Part shown: positions 44,619 to 53,434 of the stretch, piece after piece | Position numbering within the stretch: position 1 is the stretch's first letter | Layout: each line of letters begins with the position of its first letter | NCBI RefSeq assembly: GCF_001686925.1 | Contig: NZ_LVEN01000008.1 | Coordinates: 1-64,000, forward strand | Origin: Flavobacterium piscis | GTDB taxonomy: Bacteria; Bacteroidota; Bacteroidia; Flavobacteriales; Flavobacteriaceae | Length of the DNA stretch: 64,000 nt | Direction: 5' to 3' | Position numbers and translations under genes: made by a program | Notes under the pieces: model-generated | The model's input: only the letters and a program-made list of their open reading frames with translations | Database searches by the model: none | What the model was told of the DNA's origin: nothing

Positions 44619-45644
44619 ATGAAGAAAAAACCTGTTTCTATTAGAAATATTGCCGATGAATTGAAGATATCTGTTACTACGGTATCTTTTGTATTAAATG
44701 GTAAGGCAAAAGAAAAACACATTTCTAAAGAGCTTACAAAAAAGGTTTTAGATTATGCAAAATTAATAAATTACAGACCCAATCAAATTGCACAAAGCCT
44801 AAGAACCGGAAAATCTAAAATTCTGGTTTTTATGGTCGAAGATATTTCCAATAACTTCTTTTCTAAACTTGCCCGAATTTTTGAAGATATTGCATACGAA
44901 AAAGGATATAAAGTTATTTTTTGCAGCAACGAAAATGATGATGAAAAATCAAACGAATTAATCAATTTATTTAATTTTCGTCAGGTAGATGGTTTTATTA
45001 TTGTGCCTTCTCCGGGAATAAAAGATACCATCGAAGGTTTAATAAAAGATAATATTCCAGTCGTTTTATTAGACAGGTTTTTTCAAGGATTAGATTGTAA
45101 TAGTGTTGTTATTGATAATGTTCAGGCGTCTTTTGATGCGACACAGCATTTGATACAAAACAAGTTTAAAAATATTGGCTTTATCACAACCGCTTCAGAT
45201 CAGAGCCAGATGATGGGACGTTTGTCCGGATATGAAAAAGCAGTCGCAGAAAATGGTTTGAAATCCCATACGCTTCAAATTCCTTTTAATGAAATTATTA
45301 AAGGAAGAGGTAAGGAGTATGTTAAGGATTTCTTTGAAAAATATACTGATTTGGATGCTGTTTTTTTTGCTACAAATTATCTTGCACAAAGCGGACTGGA
45401 AGTTTTAAAAGAAAACAATCCAAAATTAATTAAAGAGTTGGGTATCATTGCGTTTGATGATAATGATATGTTTAAAATCTACGATCCTACCATAACATCT
45501 GTTGCACAGCCTTTGATAGAAATAAGTACGAAGCTGATGGAATTGATGCTGCCTCTTTTAAAGAAAAAAGATGTGAGCGAAACCCATCATAATATTGTAT
45601 TAAAAACAGAACTAATACTGCGCGAATCATCACTTGTGAAGTAA
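44619..45644 (+). CDS. LacI-family transcriptional regulator
   Basis: A 341-residue regulator. The N-terminal helix-turn-helix (about 5-25; IRNIADELKISVTTVSFVLNG) and hinge (INYRPNQIAQSLRTGKS, with the conserved N-Q-A-L pattern) are classic LacI, followed by a periplasmic-binding-protein-like sensor domain (about 65-335; FFSKLARIFEDIAYEKGYKVIFC, GLDCNSVVIDN, ITSVAQP). It stands alone between the kinase/cupin genes and the mannan SusC operon. Two palindromic operators with the same core lie upstream of the GDSL gene and of the SusC gene, so this protein is their probable repressor, released by a mannose-derived sugar. The ligand is inferred only. Confidence 0.9.
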   Translation: MKKKPVSIRNIADELKISVTTVSFVLNGKAKEKHISKELTKKVLDYAKLINYRPNQIAQSLRTGKSKILVFMVEDISNNFFSKLARIFEDIAYEKGYKVIFCSNENDDEKSNELINLFNFRQVDGFIIVPSPGIKDTIEGLIKDNIPVVLLDRFFQGLDCNSVVIDNVQASFDATQHLIQNKFKNIGFITTASDQSQMMGRLSGYEKAVAENGLKSHTLQIPFNEIIKGRGKEYVKDFFEKYTDLDAVFFATNYLAQSGLEVLKENNPKLIKELGIIAFDDNDMFKIYDPTITSVAQPLIEISTKLMELMLPLLKKKDVSETHHNIVLKTELILRESSLVK

Positions 45645-45691
45645 GGCAATTACTACGGTAATTTGCTGAAAAACAATACTACTTTTTTTAG

Positions 45692-45740
45692 AAAATCCGA
45701 GACTCAATAAGTATTTATTGATTCTCGGATTTTTTTTTAT
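45692..45740 (+). terminator. Terminator of the lacI-type gene
   Basis: A long stem (AAATCCGAGA ... TCTCGGATTT, with inner CAATAA-GTAT-TTATTG pairing) is followed by a run of about nine T. Downstream to 46140 the DNA is AT-rich, with a partial operator-like AACGTTTTCGTT near 45824 and the full operator at 45932. Confidence 0.88.
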
Positions 45741-45931
45741 CCCATTTACTAAAAATAAGCTTTTTAAGTCTTATAAATTGATTTATATCATTTTTCGAGA
45801 TCAATAATTTTAACAATTAATATAACGTTTTCGTTGAATTTTATTGCGTAATATTTAATATAAGTCACCTAATAAGCGCATATCTTATAAAATTAACATT
45901 AAAATTATATTTAGCAAAAAAAGTTTTTTTT

Positions 45932-45955
45932 TACTAAAACGTTTTAGTATGTTTG
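45932..45955 (+). promoter_or_regulatory. LacI-type operator overlapping -7 box, upstream of mannan susC
   Basis: TACTAAAACGTTTTAGTA (45932-45949) is a perfect 18-bp palindrome identical in core to the site at 41386. The -7 box TATGTTTG (45948-45955) overlaps its right end in the same register as at the first site. The SusC start at 46141 leaves a leader of about 185 nt. Confidence 0.87.
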
Positions 45956-46140
45956 CTATGAATTAATAAGTTATTGTAGCTCGTTTGGTTTTTAACGATT
46001 AAAATTTACCGGAAACTTTTAACCGATCAAAAAACGAGACCAGCTAATTTTTAAATATTTGAAGTGATTTTAAATTTTAAAAAAACAGTTCTTAAAACTT
46101 CAGAATTAATTCAGTAAAAACTAACTAACCAAAATTTTTC

Positions 46141-49100
46141 ATGATGAAACAATCAAATTGCAGAAAGAAAAAAATGCTCTGTATGCATTTTTTCCTCACA
46201 ATTATTCTCATTTGTGGCGGGTATAACAATGTTACTGCCCAGAATCAAAAAACTCAGGTTACTGGGGTCATCACTTCACTTTCAGACAAACTGTCTCTTC
46301 CGGGAGTTTCTATTATTGATGTCAGTGATCCAAGAAATGCAGTAAATGCTGATTTTGACGGGCATTATTCGATAATATTAAAAAACGGAACAGGTTCTTT
46401 ACGCTTTACAATGATTGGTTACAAACCAATAGAACTAAAAGTAAATAACAGAAGCGTTATTAATGTGGTTATGGACTTAGATGTCTCAGCTTTAGATGAA
46501 GTAGTTGTTGTAGGTTATGGTACACAAAAGAAAAGAAAAGTTGTAGGTGCCATTGATCAGGTTAATAATGATGCGTTCAAAGACAGACCAAACGTAAATG
46601 CAACACTGGCTTTGCAGGGTAAAGCGCCAAGTTTAACCATTCAGCAAACAAACTCAGAGCCGGGTGCAGGCTTAAACCTTAACATTCGTGGGATAAGTAC
46701 ATTAGGAAACAATAGTCCGCTGATAGTTATAGACGGTATAGTAGGAGGAGATATTAATGCTTTGAATCCTGCTGATATCGAAAGTGTATCTGTATTAAAA
46801 GATGCCGGTAGTGCTGCGATCTACGGATCCAGAGCAAGTAATGGAGTGGTGCTTATTACAACCAAAAAGGGAAGTAAAAGTAAACCAATGTCTATTCAGT
46901 ACAGCAGTCTTACCGGATTTAATAGCCCAAAATACTTTACAAAACCGGTACACGGATACGAAAATGCGATGTTGAGAAATGAAGCAGCTTTTAACTCCGG
47001 AGAAACTACTGCAGTGTTTTCGGCAGCTAAAATTGCAGAGCTAAAGGCAAACGGGGATACAGAATGGTTTGCAGAAGAAATTGTAAAACCGGCACTTCAA
47101 TTAAACCAAAATTTATCTTTTTCGGGCGGAAGCGACAACTCTACTTATTTAGTATCATTAGGATACCTGGATCAGGAAAGCACATTCGTTGGTCCCAAAA
47201 AAGGTCAGGAACGTTACAACTTTAGAATAAATCTTACGAACGAGTACGGTAAATTTAAGTTGACGTCGACATTGGCTTATTCAAAACAAAAAATTACAGA
47301 TCACTCCTCAAGCACAGGTACCTTAATGGCTGATGCTTTCAGGGTTCCGTTATATTATACGCAAAAAGATAAGGATGGTAATTACCTGACCAATGATGTG
47401 TTACAACAATTTAATTCATTAGGAATTCTGGAACAGGGAGGTTTTAGAAGATACGATAATGATGATATTTTTGGAGCTTTTAATGCAGAGTTTAAATTAT
47501 CGAATTCCTTAAAAGTAAAAGGTGTTTTTGGAGGACGTTTATGGTCTGGAAGTATGTACAGCAGAGTAAAAGAAGTGAACTTTTCGCCTCAGGGAGTTTA
47601 TGGTGCTGACAGAGATACAAATGATGAAACCAGAAAAAGTCTTGACCTGAACACACAGTTTATGTTAGAGTACAGTAAAAGTTTTGGTAATCATAACGTA
47701 GGCGGATTGATTGGAGTTTCTAACGAAAATCATTCAGACAGAGGAATCGGGATCTACAAAAAATATACTGATCCGGATTTGGGAACTCCAACCAGCGAAA
47801 CAGTAATTGGAGAGAACTCTTATAACTCTAATGGAAGTTCATCAAAAAACAGTCTTAATTCTCTTTTTGGTCGTGCATCATATGATTTTAAAGATAAATA
47901 TTTTGCAGAATTCAGTTTTAGATATGACGGATCATCAAAATTCAGAGATGAATTAAGATGGGGATTCTTTCCTTCGGGAACACTTGGTTATGCATTGACC
48001 AAAGAAAGTTTCATGGAAAACTATAACGATAAGGTGGGTAACATTAAACTAAGAGCTTCTTATGGTATTTTAGGAAACCAAAACGTGGGTAACTATCAAT
48101 ACCAAACGACTTATTTTACTTTTCAGAATGCTTATGGTTTCAACAATAGCGGTGTGAGCGGTACAGGATATAATTTTGCAAATCCTGATATTCAATGGGA
48201 AAAAGCAGCCACTTTTAATGCAGGAATCGATGCAGATTTCTTTAAAGGAGCCTTATCATTTTCATTCGACTATTTTGATAAAGTAACATCAGACATTCTT
48301 GTTCCACCGCAAGTACCGGGAGTTTTTGGTACGGGACTACCAATGTTTAATGCCGGTAAAGTAGGAAACAAAGGATGGGAAATTAGTGCCACTTACAGAC
48401 ATAAAGGAAAAGTATTAAACCATAGTTTGATGGTGAATTTTGGAGATTCGAAAAATAAAGTGCTGGACTACGGCGGAAAAGAAAGATTGAGCGGAGTAGA
48501 AGAGTTACAGGTTATTCTTCGTGAAGGACTGCCTTTCAATTCTTATGTGGGATTAAAAAGAGATGGAATTTTCCAGAACTGGGATGAAATCAAAGGAGCA
48601 GCAGTTCCTGAAGGATTAAGTGTACAGCCGGGTGATAACCGTTATGTAGACGTAAATAAAGATGGTAAAATTGATGACAATGACAAGTTTGTTTTCGGTA
48701 ATCCTTTTCCAAGATATACTTACGGAGCTACTTATAATTTAGATTACAAAAATTTTGATTTAAGCATTTTTATTCAGGGTGTTGGAAAAAGAACCATGAT
48801 GATTAGAGGAGAGCTTGTAGAGCCGTTTCATTACAATTATGGTATGACAATGTACACACACCAATTAGATTACTGGACGCCTCAAAATCCGGATGCAAGA
48901 TATCCAAGATTGGCAAACAATGGTACACAATCTAATACAAACAACTTCAGAAGAGGTTCTGACATGTATTTGTATGATGGTGCCTATGCAAGGCTAAAAA
49001 ATGTGCAAATAGGGTATTCATTATCAGATGATGTGGCACAAAGGTTAGGAATGAGCAGATTTCATGTTTATGTTTCAGGACAAAATCTACTTACATTATC

Positions 49101-49227
49101 TAAAGTGAAATTTGTTGATCCGGAACTTTCTGAATTCAACAATAGCATGACACCTTCGGGAGCTAACAGCGGAAGAGCTTATCCAACGCAGGTTTATTAC
49201 GGAATGGGTATTGATATTACCTTTTAA
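46141..49227 (+). CDS. SusC-like TonB-dependent transporter of the mannan locus
   Basis: A 1028-residue protein with a signal peptide (to about residue 34, NNVTAQN), a carboxypeptidase-regulatory-like domain (about 38-115), a TonB box region (ALDEVVVVGYGTQKKRKVV, about 118-136), a plug domain with SPLIVIDGIVGG and SAAIYGSRASNGVVLITTKKG, and a large barrel ending with Phe (GMGIDITF). It should import mannan oligosaccharides across the outer membrane with the SusD-like partner 5 bp downstream. Two tandem ATG codons start the frame; either may be used. The gene follows a LacI-type operator, so it is likely induced when the repressor is released. Confidence 0.93.
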   Translation: MMKQSNCRKKKMLCMHFFLTIILICGGYNNVTAQNQKTQVTGVITSLSDKLSLPGVSIIDVSDPRNAVNADFDGHYSIILKNGTGSLRFTMIGYKPIELKVNNRSVINVVMDLDVSALDEVVVVGYGTQKKRKVVGAIDQVNNDAFKDRPNVNATLALQGKAPSLTIQQTNSEPGAGLNLNIRGISTLGNNSPLIVIDGIVGGDINALNPADIESVSVLKDAGSAAIYGSRASNGVVLITTKKGSKSKPMSIQYSSLTGFNSPKYFTKPVHGYENAMLRNEAAFNSGETTAVFSAAKIAELKANGDTEWFAEEIVKPALQLNQNLSFSGGSDNSTYLVSLGYLDQESTFVGPKKGQERYNFRINLTNEYGKFKLTSTLAYSKQKITDHSSSTGTLMADAFRVPLYYTQKDKDGNYLTNDVLQQFNSLGILEQGGFRRYDNDDIFGAFNAEFKLSNSLKVKGVFGGRLWSGSMYSRVKEVNFSPQGVYGADRDTNDETRKSLDLNTQFMLEYSKSFGNHNVGGLIGVSNENHSDRGIGIYKKYTDPDLGTPTSETVIGENSYNSNGSSSKNSLNSLFGRASYDFKDKYFAEFSFRYDGSSKFRDELRWGFFPSGTLGYALTKESFMENYNDKVGNIKLRASYGILGNQNVGNYQYQTTYFTFQNAYGFNNSGVSGTGYNFANPDIQWEKAATFNAGIDADFFKGALSFSFDYFDKVTSDILVPPQVPGVFGTGLPMFNAGKVGNKGWEISATYRHKGKVLNHSLMVNFGDSKNKVLDYGGKERLSGVEELQVILREGLPFNSYVGLKRDGIFQNWDEIKGAAVPEGLSVQPGDNRYVDVNKDGKIDDNDKFVFGNPFPRYTYGATYNLDYKNFDLSIFIQGVGKRTMMIRGELVEPFHYNYGMTMYTHQLDYWTPQNPDARYPRLANNGTQSNTNNFRRGSDMYLYDGAYARLKNVQIGYSLSDDVAQRLGMSRFHVYVSGQNLLTLSKVKFVDPELSEFNNSMTPSGANSGRAYPTQVYYGMGIDITF

Positions 49228-49232
49228 AAAAA

Positions 49233-50861
49233 ATGAAAATGAAAAATATACTTAAACAAATAAAATTCATACCAGTTGTACTCTTACTATTGGTAAGCTG
49301 TGAAGATCTGGACCTTGCGCCTGAAAATCAATTTACAGATTCTAATTATTGGACAAGTGTAGATAAAGCCCAGACTTTTCTAAATACGGCTTATTCGCAA
49401 ATGCAAACCAGTCAATATTTCTTTTATAATGAAGCACTATCGGATAATGCTTTTAACGGAAGAGGAGATAATGCAGGAGCTGCATCAATCGGAGCCGGAA
49501 TTTATGATCCTTCTTTAGGAAGAATAAAAGAAGAATGGAATAACCGATATGCGGGTATTAAAACCTGTAATCTTTTATTAGAAAATATCGACCGTGTTCC
49601 TAATGCAGATGCAACTGTAATTGCAAGAATGAAAGCAGAAGCCCGTTTTTTGAGAGCTTTCCAACATTTTCAGCTAACAACCTGGTTTGGAGATATTCCT
49701 TTAATAAAGAAAGATCCTTCTCTTGAAGAAGCAACATCAGTAAGCAGAACATCGCATGCAGAAGTGATTGCCTATATTTTAAGTGAATTGGATGCCATAA
49801 TTCCGGCATTGCCAAAGAACACACAATATGCCGCTGCAGACAGAGGAAAAATCACGGTAGGTGCTGCAGTAGCGCTAAAAGCAAGAGTTCTTTTATATGA
49901 AGGTAAATGGGATGAAGTTGTAAAAACAGTAGAACCATTTATAGCGATGAGTTACGGAACCTATAGTTTGTTTCCTTCTTACGAAGGTTTGTTTCAACAA
50001 CAAAACGAGTACAACAGTGAGGATATTTTAAGTTTACAATATGTACCACAATTTAGAATGTGGGGAGAGTTTTTTGATATGGCTCCGCTTTCTGCCGGTG
50101 CAAGGTTAAATGCTTTGGCTCCAACTCAGGAATTAGTAGACAGTTACTTAATGATGAACGGAAAAAGAATTAACGAAGCCGGATCAGGATACAACGAAAA
50201 TGATCCTTATATCAACAGAGATCCAAGACTAACGAATACTGTAGTTTACGATAAATACAATTGGAAAGAAGGAGACGGAAGTTCTCATATTATTTACATC
50301 AAACCAGGCACTTCAGTAGGAAACGCTGCAGATGAATTTGTACAAGGATCATCTTCGACTCCTACAGGATATTATACTCGTAAATATTATGATACGCAAC
50401 ATTTAACTTCTTTGCAGTCAGGTTTAAATTTAATGTTGTTTCGCTACGCCGATATATTGTTGATGTACGCAGAAGCAAAAAATGAGCTGAACCAAATGAC
50501 AAGTGCAGTTTGGGATCAAACCATTAAGCCATTAAGAACCCGTGCAGGTTTTACTGATGCAGCAGCTTTATCTTTTAATAGTGCTTTAGGACAAACAGGA
50601 CTTAGAGAAGTAATTAGAAATGAGCGCCGTACAGAATTTGCTATGGAAGGTTTAAGAATCTTTGACATTAGAAGATGGAAAACTGCCGAAGATGTTTTGA
50701 ATGGTTATGCACATGGAGCCAAATTTGGTGTGTCATCTGTAGACAATGGTTATTTAAGAGTGAACTTAAGAACTTTTGATCCTGATAAACATTATTTATG
50801 GCCAATACCAAGAGATGAGCGTTTGATTAATACAAATTTATCTCAAAATCCAAACTGGTAA
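49233..50861 (+). CDS. SusD-like surface lipoprotein of the mannan locus
   Basis: A 542-residue lipoprotein (lipobox LLVSC, Cys about 23). SusD features: EWNNRYAGIKTCNLLLENID, RFLRAFQHFQLTTWFGDIPLI, FRYADILLMYAEAKNELNQ, IRNERRTEFAMEGLRIFDIRRW and the C-terminal LWPIPRDERLINTNLSQNPNW. It binds oligosaccharides at the cell surface and caps the SusC barrel. It starts 5 bp after the SusC stop and is followed after 29 bp by the SusE-like gene, in one operon. Confidence 0.93.
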   Translation: MKMKNILKQIKFIPVVLLLLVSCEDLDLAPENQFTDSNYWTSVDKAQTFLNTAYSQMQTSQYFFYNEALSDNAFNGRGDNAGAASIGAGIYDPSLGRIKEEWNNRYAGIKTCNLLLENIDRVPNADATVIARMKAEARFLRAFQHFQLTTWFGDIPLIKKDPSLEEATSVSRTSHAEVIAYILSELDAIIPALPKNTQYAAADRGKITVGAAVALKARVLLYEGKWDEVVKTVEPFIAMSYGTYSLFPSYEGLFQQQNEYNSEDILSLQYVPQFRMWGEFFDMAPLSAGARLNALAPTQELVDSYLMMNGKRINEAGSGYNENDPYINRDPRLTNTVVYDKYNWKEGDGSSHIIYIKPGTSVGNAADEFVQGSSSTPTGYYTRKYYDTQHLTSLQSGLNLMLFRYADILLMYAEAKNELNQMTSAVWDQTIKPLRTRAGFTDAAALSFNSALGQTGLREVIRNERRTEFAMEGLRIFDIRRWKTAEDVLNGYAHGAKFGVSSVDNGYLRVNLRTFDPDKHYLWPIPRDERLINTNLSQNPNW

Positions 50862-50890
50862 AACTATCTAACAACCTAAAAATAAATAAC

Positions 50891-52015
50891 ATGAAAAATA
50901 TATATTCAAAATTATTATTACTAGTATGCGCAATCTTTGTGGCAAGTTGCGACAACGACGATACAATGAGTCATACTAATGTAAGTGCTGTTAATGCGCT
51001 TTATTCTCCGGCGAATAATAAATTTTATGATCTTGGTGCACAAAGTTCTGCTGTTTTCGAATGGGAAGGAGCTAAAGCAGAAGACAACGGAGTGGTACTG
51101 TATGATGTGGTTTTTGATGTTGAAAACGGAGATTTCTCTAAACCGATTTACGTAAGACCATCTGACGGAAACGGATTTCAAAAAACATTAAACCTTTCTT
51201 TTACAGAGCTTAATAAAATTGCCGGATTGGCAGGTATTGCATCTGAAACTATCGGAAAATTGAAATGGACTGTTTATTCTTCTAAAGGTGTAAATGTTCA
51301 AAAATCAAGTGTTTCAGGTATTATCGAAGTACAAAGACCAGGCGGTTTTCCAACTCCGGATCAGTTGTTTATTACAGGATCAGGTTCAGAAACAGGAGAA
51401 ACAGTGGCAGATGCGCAGGCTTTTAAGAAAACTGGTGCTACGACTTTTGAAATCTATACGAAGTTACAAGCAGGAAGCTATAAATTTATATCAAGAAAAA
51501 ATGGAACTCCTGAGGTTTTCTATATCAGCGAAGCCAAATTAAAACAAGACGGAGCAACGACTTATACAGGAGATGCAAAAGTGTATAAAATTAAAGTTGA
51601 TTTTAGTGATGGTTCAACGACTATGACAGAAATTAAAAAGATCGAATTATGGTTCCCTCCACTTAGCCAATATTTATTTGAATATACATATTCAGGAAAA
51701 GGAATCTGGAAAGCTGCCAATAAAAAAATCACTTTCAAAACAGAATCATGGGGTAAAGACGAGCGTTACAAATTCAAATTTACAGTCGTAAACGGTGCAA
51801 CTTCAAGCGAAGAATGGTATGGCAGTGTTAATAATGATAACAACAGACCAGACGGTAACGTTGCAGCATCATACTGGTATATGGTTCCTGTAAGCAATGA
51901 TGTATGGAATAACAGTTTCAAATTTGCATCTGCAATAGACGGTACTAACGTAAATGCCGAAATTAATTTTAGTGCAAGTGTACCGGCATATACACACAGT
52001 TTTACAATTCTATAA
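50891..52015 (+). CDS. SusE/SusF-like surface glycan-binding lipoprotein
   Basis: A 374-residue lipoprotein (lipobox FVASC, Cys20, followed by acidic residues DNDD that favour surface export in Bacteroidota). The N-terminal part (about 30-150) is an Ig/FnIII-like fold (FEWEGAKAEDNGVVLYDVVFD), as in SusE proteins. Two similar beta-rich parts follow (about 155-255 and 256-374), with DQLFITGSGSE and YKFISRKNG in the first and KDERYKFKFTVVNG in the second, resembling the starch-binding-like modules of SusE/SusF. It has no catalytic motif and should bind mannan outside the cell. A terminator follows immediately, so GH76 and later genes are expressed at a lower level or separately. Confidence 0.8.
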   Translation: MKNIYSKLLLLVCAIFVASCDNDDTMSHTNVSAVNALYSPANNKFYDLGAQSSAVFEWEGAKAEDNGVVLYDVVFDVENGDFSKPIYVRPSDGNGFQKTLNLSFTELNKIAGLAGIASETIGKLKWTVYSSKGVNVQKSSVSGIIEVQRPGGFPTPDQLFITGSGSETGETVADAQAFKKTGATTFEIYTKLQAGSYKFISRKNGTPEVFYISEAKLKQDGATTYTGDAKVYKIKVDFSDGSTTMTEIKKIELWFPPLSQYLFEYTYSGKGIWKAANKKITFKTESWGKDERYKFKFTVVNGATSSEEWYGSVNNDNNRPDGNVAASYWYMVPVSNDVWNNSFKFASAIDGTNVNAEINFSASVPAYTHSFTIL

Positions 52016-52025
52016 ATAACCCTCG

Positions 52026-52060
52026 ACGTCTCTTAGAGATTGTTTCTAAGAGACGTTTTA
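52026..52060 (+). terminator. Terminator after susE-like gene
   Basis: An 11-bp perfect stem (ACGTCTCTTAG, 52026-52036, with 52046-52056) and a 9-nt loop are followed by TTTTA. The GH76 start is only 5 bp later, so it probably acts as a partial attenuator within the operon. Confidence 0.75.
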
Positions 52061-52064
52061 TTAA

Positions 52065-53258
52065 ATGAAATATATTATGAAAAAATTATTTTCAACACGT
52101 TATAACATCATGTTACTTTGTGTAATAGGATTAGGGTTATTGACTACTTCATGTGATGATGATGCAGTTCCGTTGCGTGATCCTAATACCACAACCGGTC
52201 CTGAATTTAAATATACATGGGCACAAACAGCCGATTCTTTACAGCTTTCGACCTATAATAATTATTTGGGATCTAACGGAACTTTCGTAGAAAACAACAC
52301 AGGAAACAGTACATTTCATTACTGGCCAAATGCTCACGTTCTTGACGTTCTTACAGACGGTTATTTAAGAACCGGAAATGAAAACTACAAAACCAAAATG
52401 AAAGCATTGGTTCAGGGAATTAAAGTAAAAAACGGAAATACCTACAACAATGTTTTTAATGATGATATGCTTTGGCTGGCCAATTCCTGCCTTCGTGCTT
52501 ACAAAGCAACAAACGATCAGGAATATAAAGATGTTGCCGATTTTTTATGGGAAAGATTAAAGCTAAGCTGGAGTGATGTTTTTGGAGGAGGTATTACATG
52601 GAAACAAGATTCTCCAAAACAAAAAAATGCCGTATCAAACGGTCCTGCAGTAATCCTTGCGATGAGATTGTATGAAATAGATAATGATGCTGATGATCTT
52701 GTTTGGGCTAAGAAAATTTATGCATGGCAAAAAAACAATTTGGTAGATCCGGTTTCAGGAGCAGTTTGGGATAATATAGCAGAAGTAAATGGAGTCGTGA
52801 CCACCAATAAAGACTGGGTATTTACTTATAATATGGGAACCTGGATTGGTGCCGGTTTAAGATTGTACAAAGCTACAAACGACCAGACGTATCTTGATGA
52901 TGCGGTAAAATCAGGAAGAAACGTTTTGACTAATCCAAAATTAGTTTCAGAAGGACTTCTTAAAGATGAAGGTCAGGGCGACGGAGGATTATTCAAAGGT
53001 ATTTTGGTACGTTATTTTACAGAACTAATAGAGCAGCCAACGATCAATTCGACGGATAAAGAAACTTTTGCAGCATTTATGAAATTTAATGCGCAGTCAT
53101 TTTATAAAAAAGGAATCCTGAGACCTGCAATGCTTTCAGGAAATAACTGGAAAGTAGCTCCTGCAGCGGGAGGAAAAGTAGATTTAACCACGCAATTGAG
53201 CGGAGTTATGTTAATAGAAGCAGCAGCCAAGCTGGATAAAGATGGTTATTTTGATTAA
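52065..53258 (+). CDS. GH76 endo-alpha-1,6-mannanase, lipoprotein
   Basis: A 397-residue protein with a lipoprotein signal (lipobox LTTSC, Cys30, followed by DDD, a likely surface-export signal). The (alpha/alpha)6 GH76 fold is indicated by the catalytic Asp pair Asp133-Asp134 in FNDDMLWLANS, WPNAHVLDVLTDGY, GGGITWKQDSPKQKNAVSNGP and FTYNMGTWIGAGL. GH76 enzymes cut the alpha-1,6-mannan backbone of fungal cell-wall mannan. Surface anchoring would let it produce the oligosaccharides taken up by the SusCD pair. A start at the in-frame ATG at 52077 would give a more typical signal peptide. The frame follows the hairpin by 5 bp. Confidence 0.9.
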   Translation: MKYIMKKLFSTRYNIMLLCVIGLGLLTTSCDDDAVPLRDPNTTTGPEFKYTWAQTADSLQLSTYNNYLGSNGTFVENNTGNSTFHYWPNAHVLDVLTDGYLRTGNENYKTKMKALVQGIKVKNGNTYNNVFNDDMLWLANSCLRAYKATNDQEYKDVADFLWERLKLSWSDVFGGGITWKQDSPKQKNAVSNGPAVILAMRLYEIDNDADDLVWAKKIYAWQKNNLVDPVSGAVWDNIAEVNGVVTTNKDWVFTYNMGTWIGAGLRLYKATNDQTYLDDAVKSGRNVLTNPKLVSEGLLKDEGQGDGGLFKGILVRYFTELIEQPTINSTDKETFAAFMKFNAQSFYKKGILRPAMLSGNNWKVAPAAGGKVDLTTQLSGVMLIEAAAKLDKDGYFD

Positions 53259-53295
53259 TTATTTAGTGGTAGTTTAAGTAGTAATTTTTGTAATG

Positions 53296-53325
53296 CCTGA
53301 AGGAAATAAACAGCCTTCAGGTTTT
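53296..53325 (+). terminator. Terminator after GH76 gene
   Basis: The stem CCTGAAGG (53296-53303) pairs with CCTTCAGG (53314-53321), followed by TTTTAT. The remaining DNA to 53434 is AT-rich with no clear -7 box. Confidence 0.7.
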
Positions 53326-53434
53326 ATACTGTTTATCAGTTTAACAGAAATAGCATGTAAAGCACGAAGTAAGAGTATGATAATCATTCAATAAAGTACT
53401 TTCCGGAAATTTGTAAAAAAAATAAAATATTATA

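Noticed and set aside
45820..45835. AACGTTTTCGTT as a third full LacI-type operator
   Set aside because: It keeps only part of the palindrome and is not next to a -7 box.
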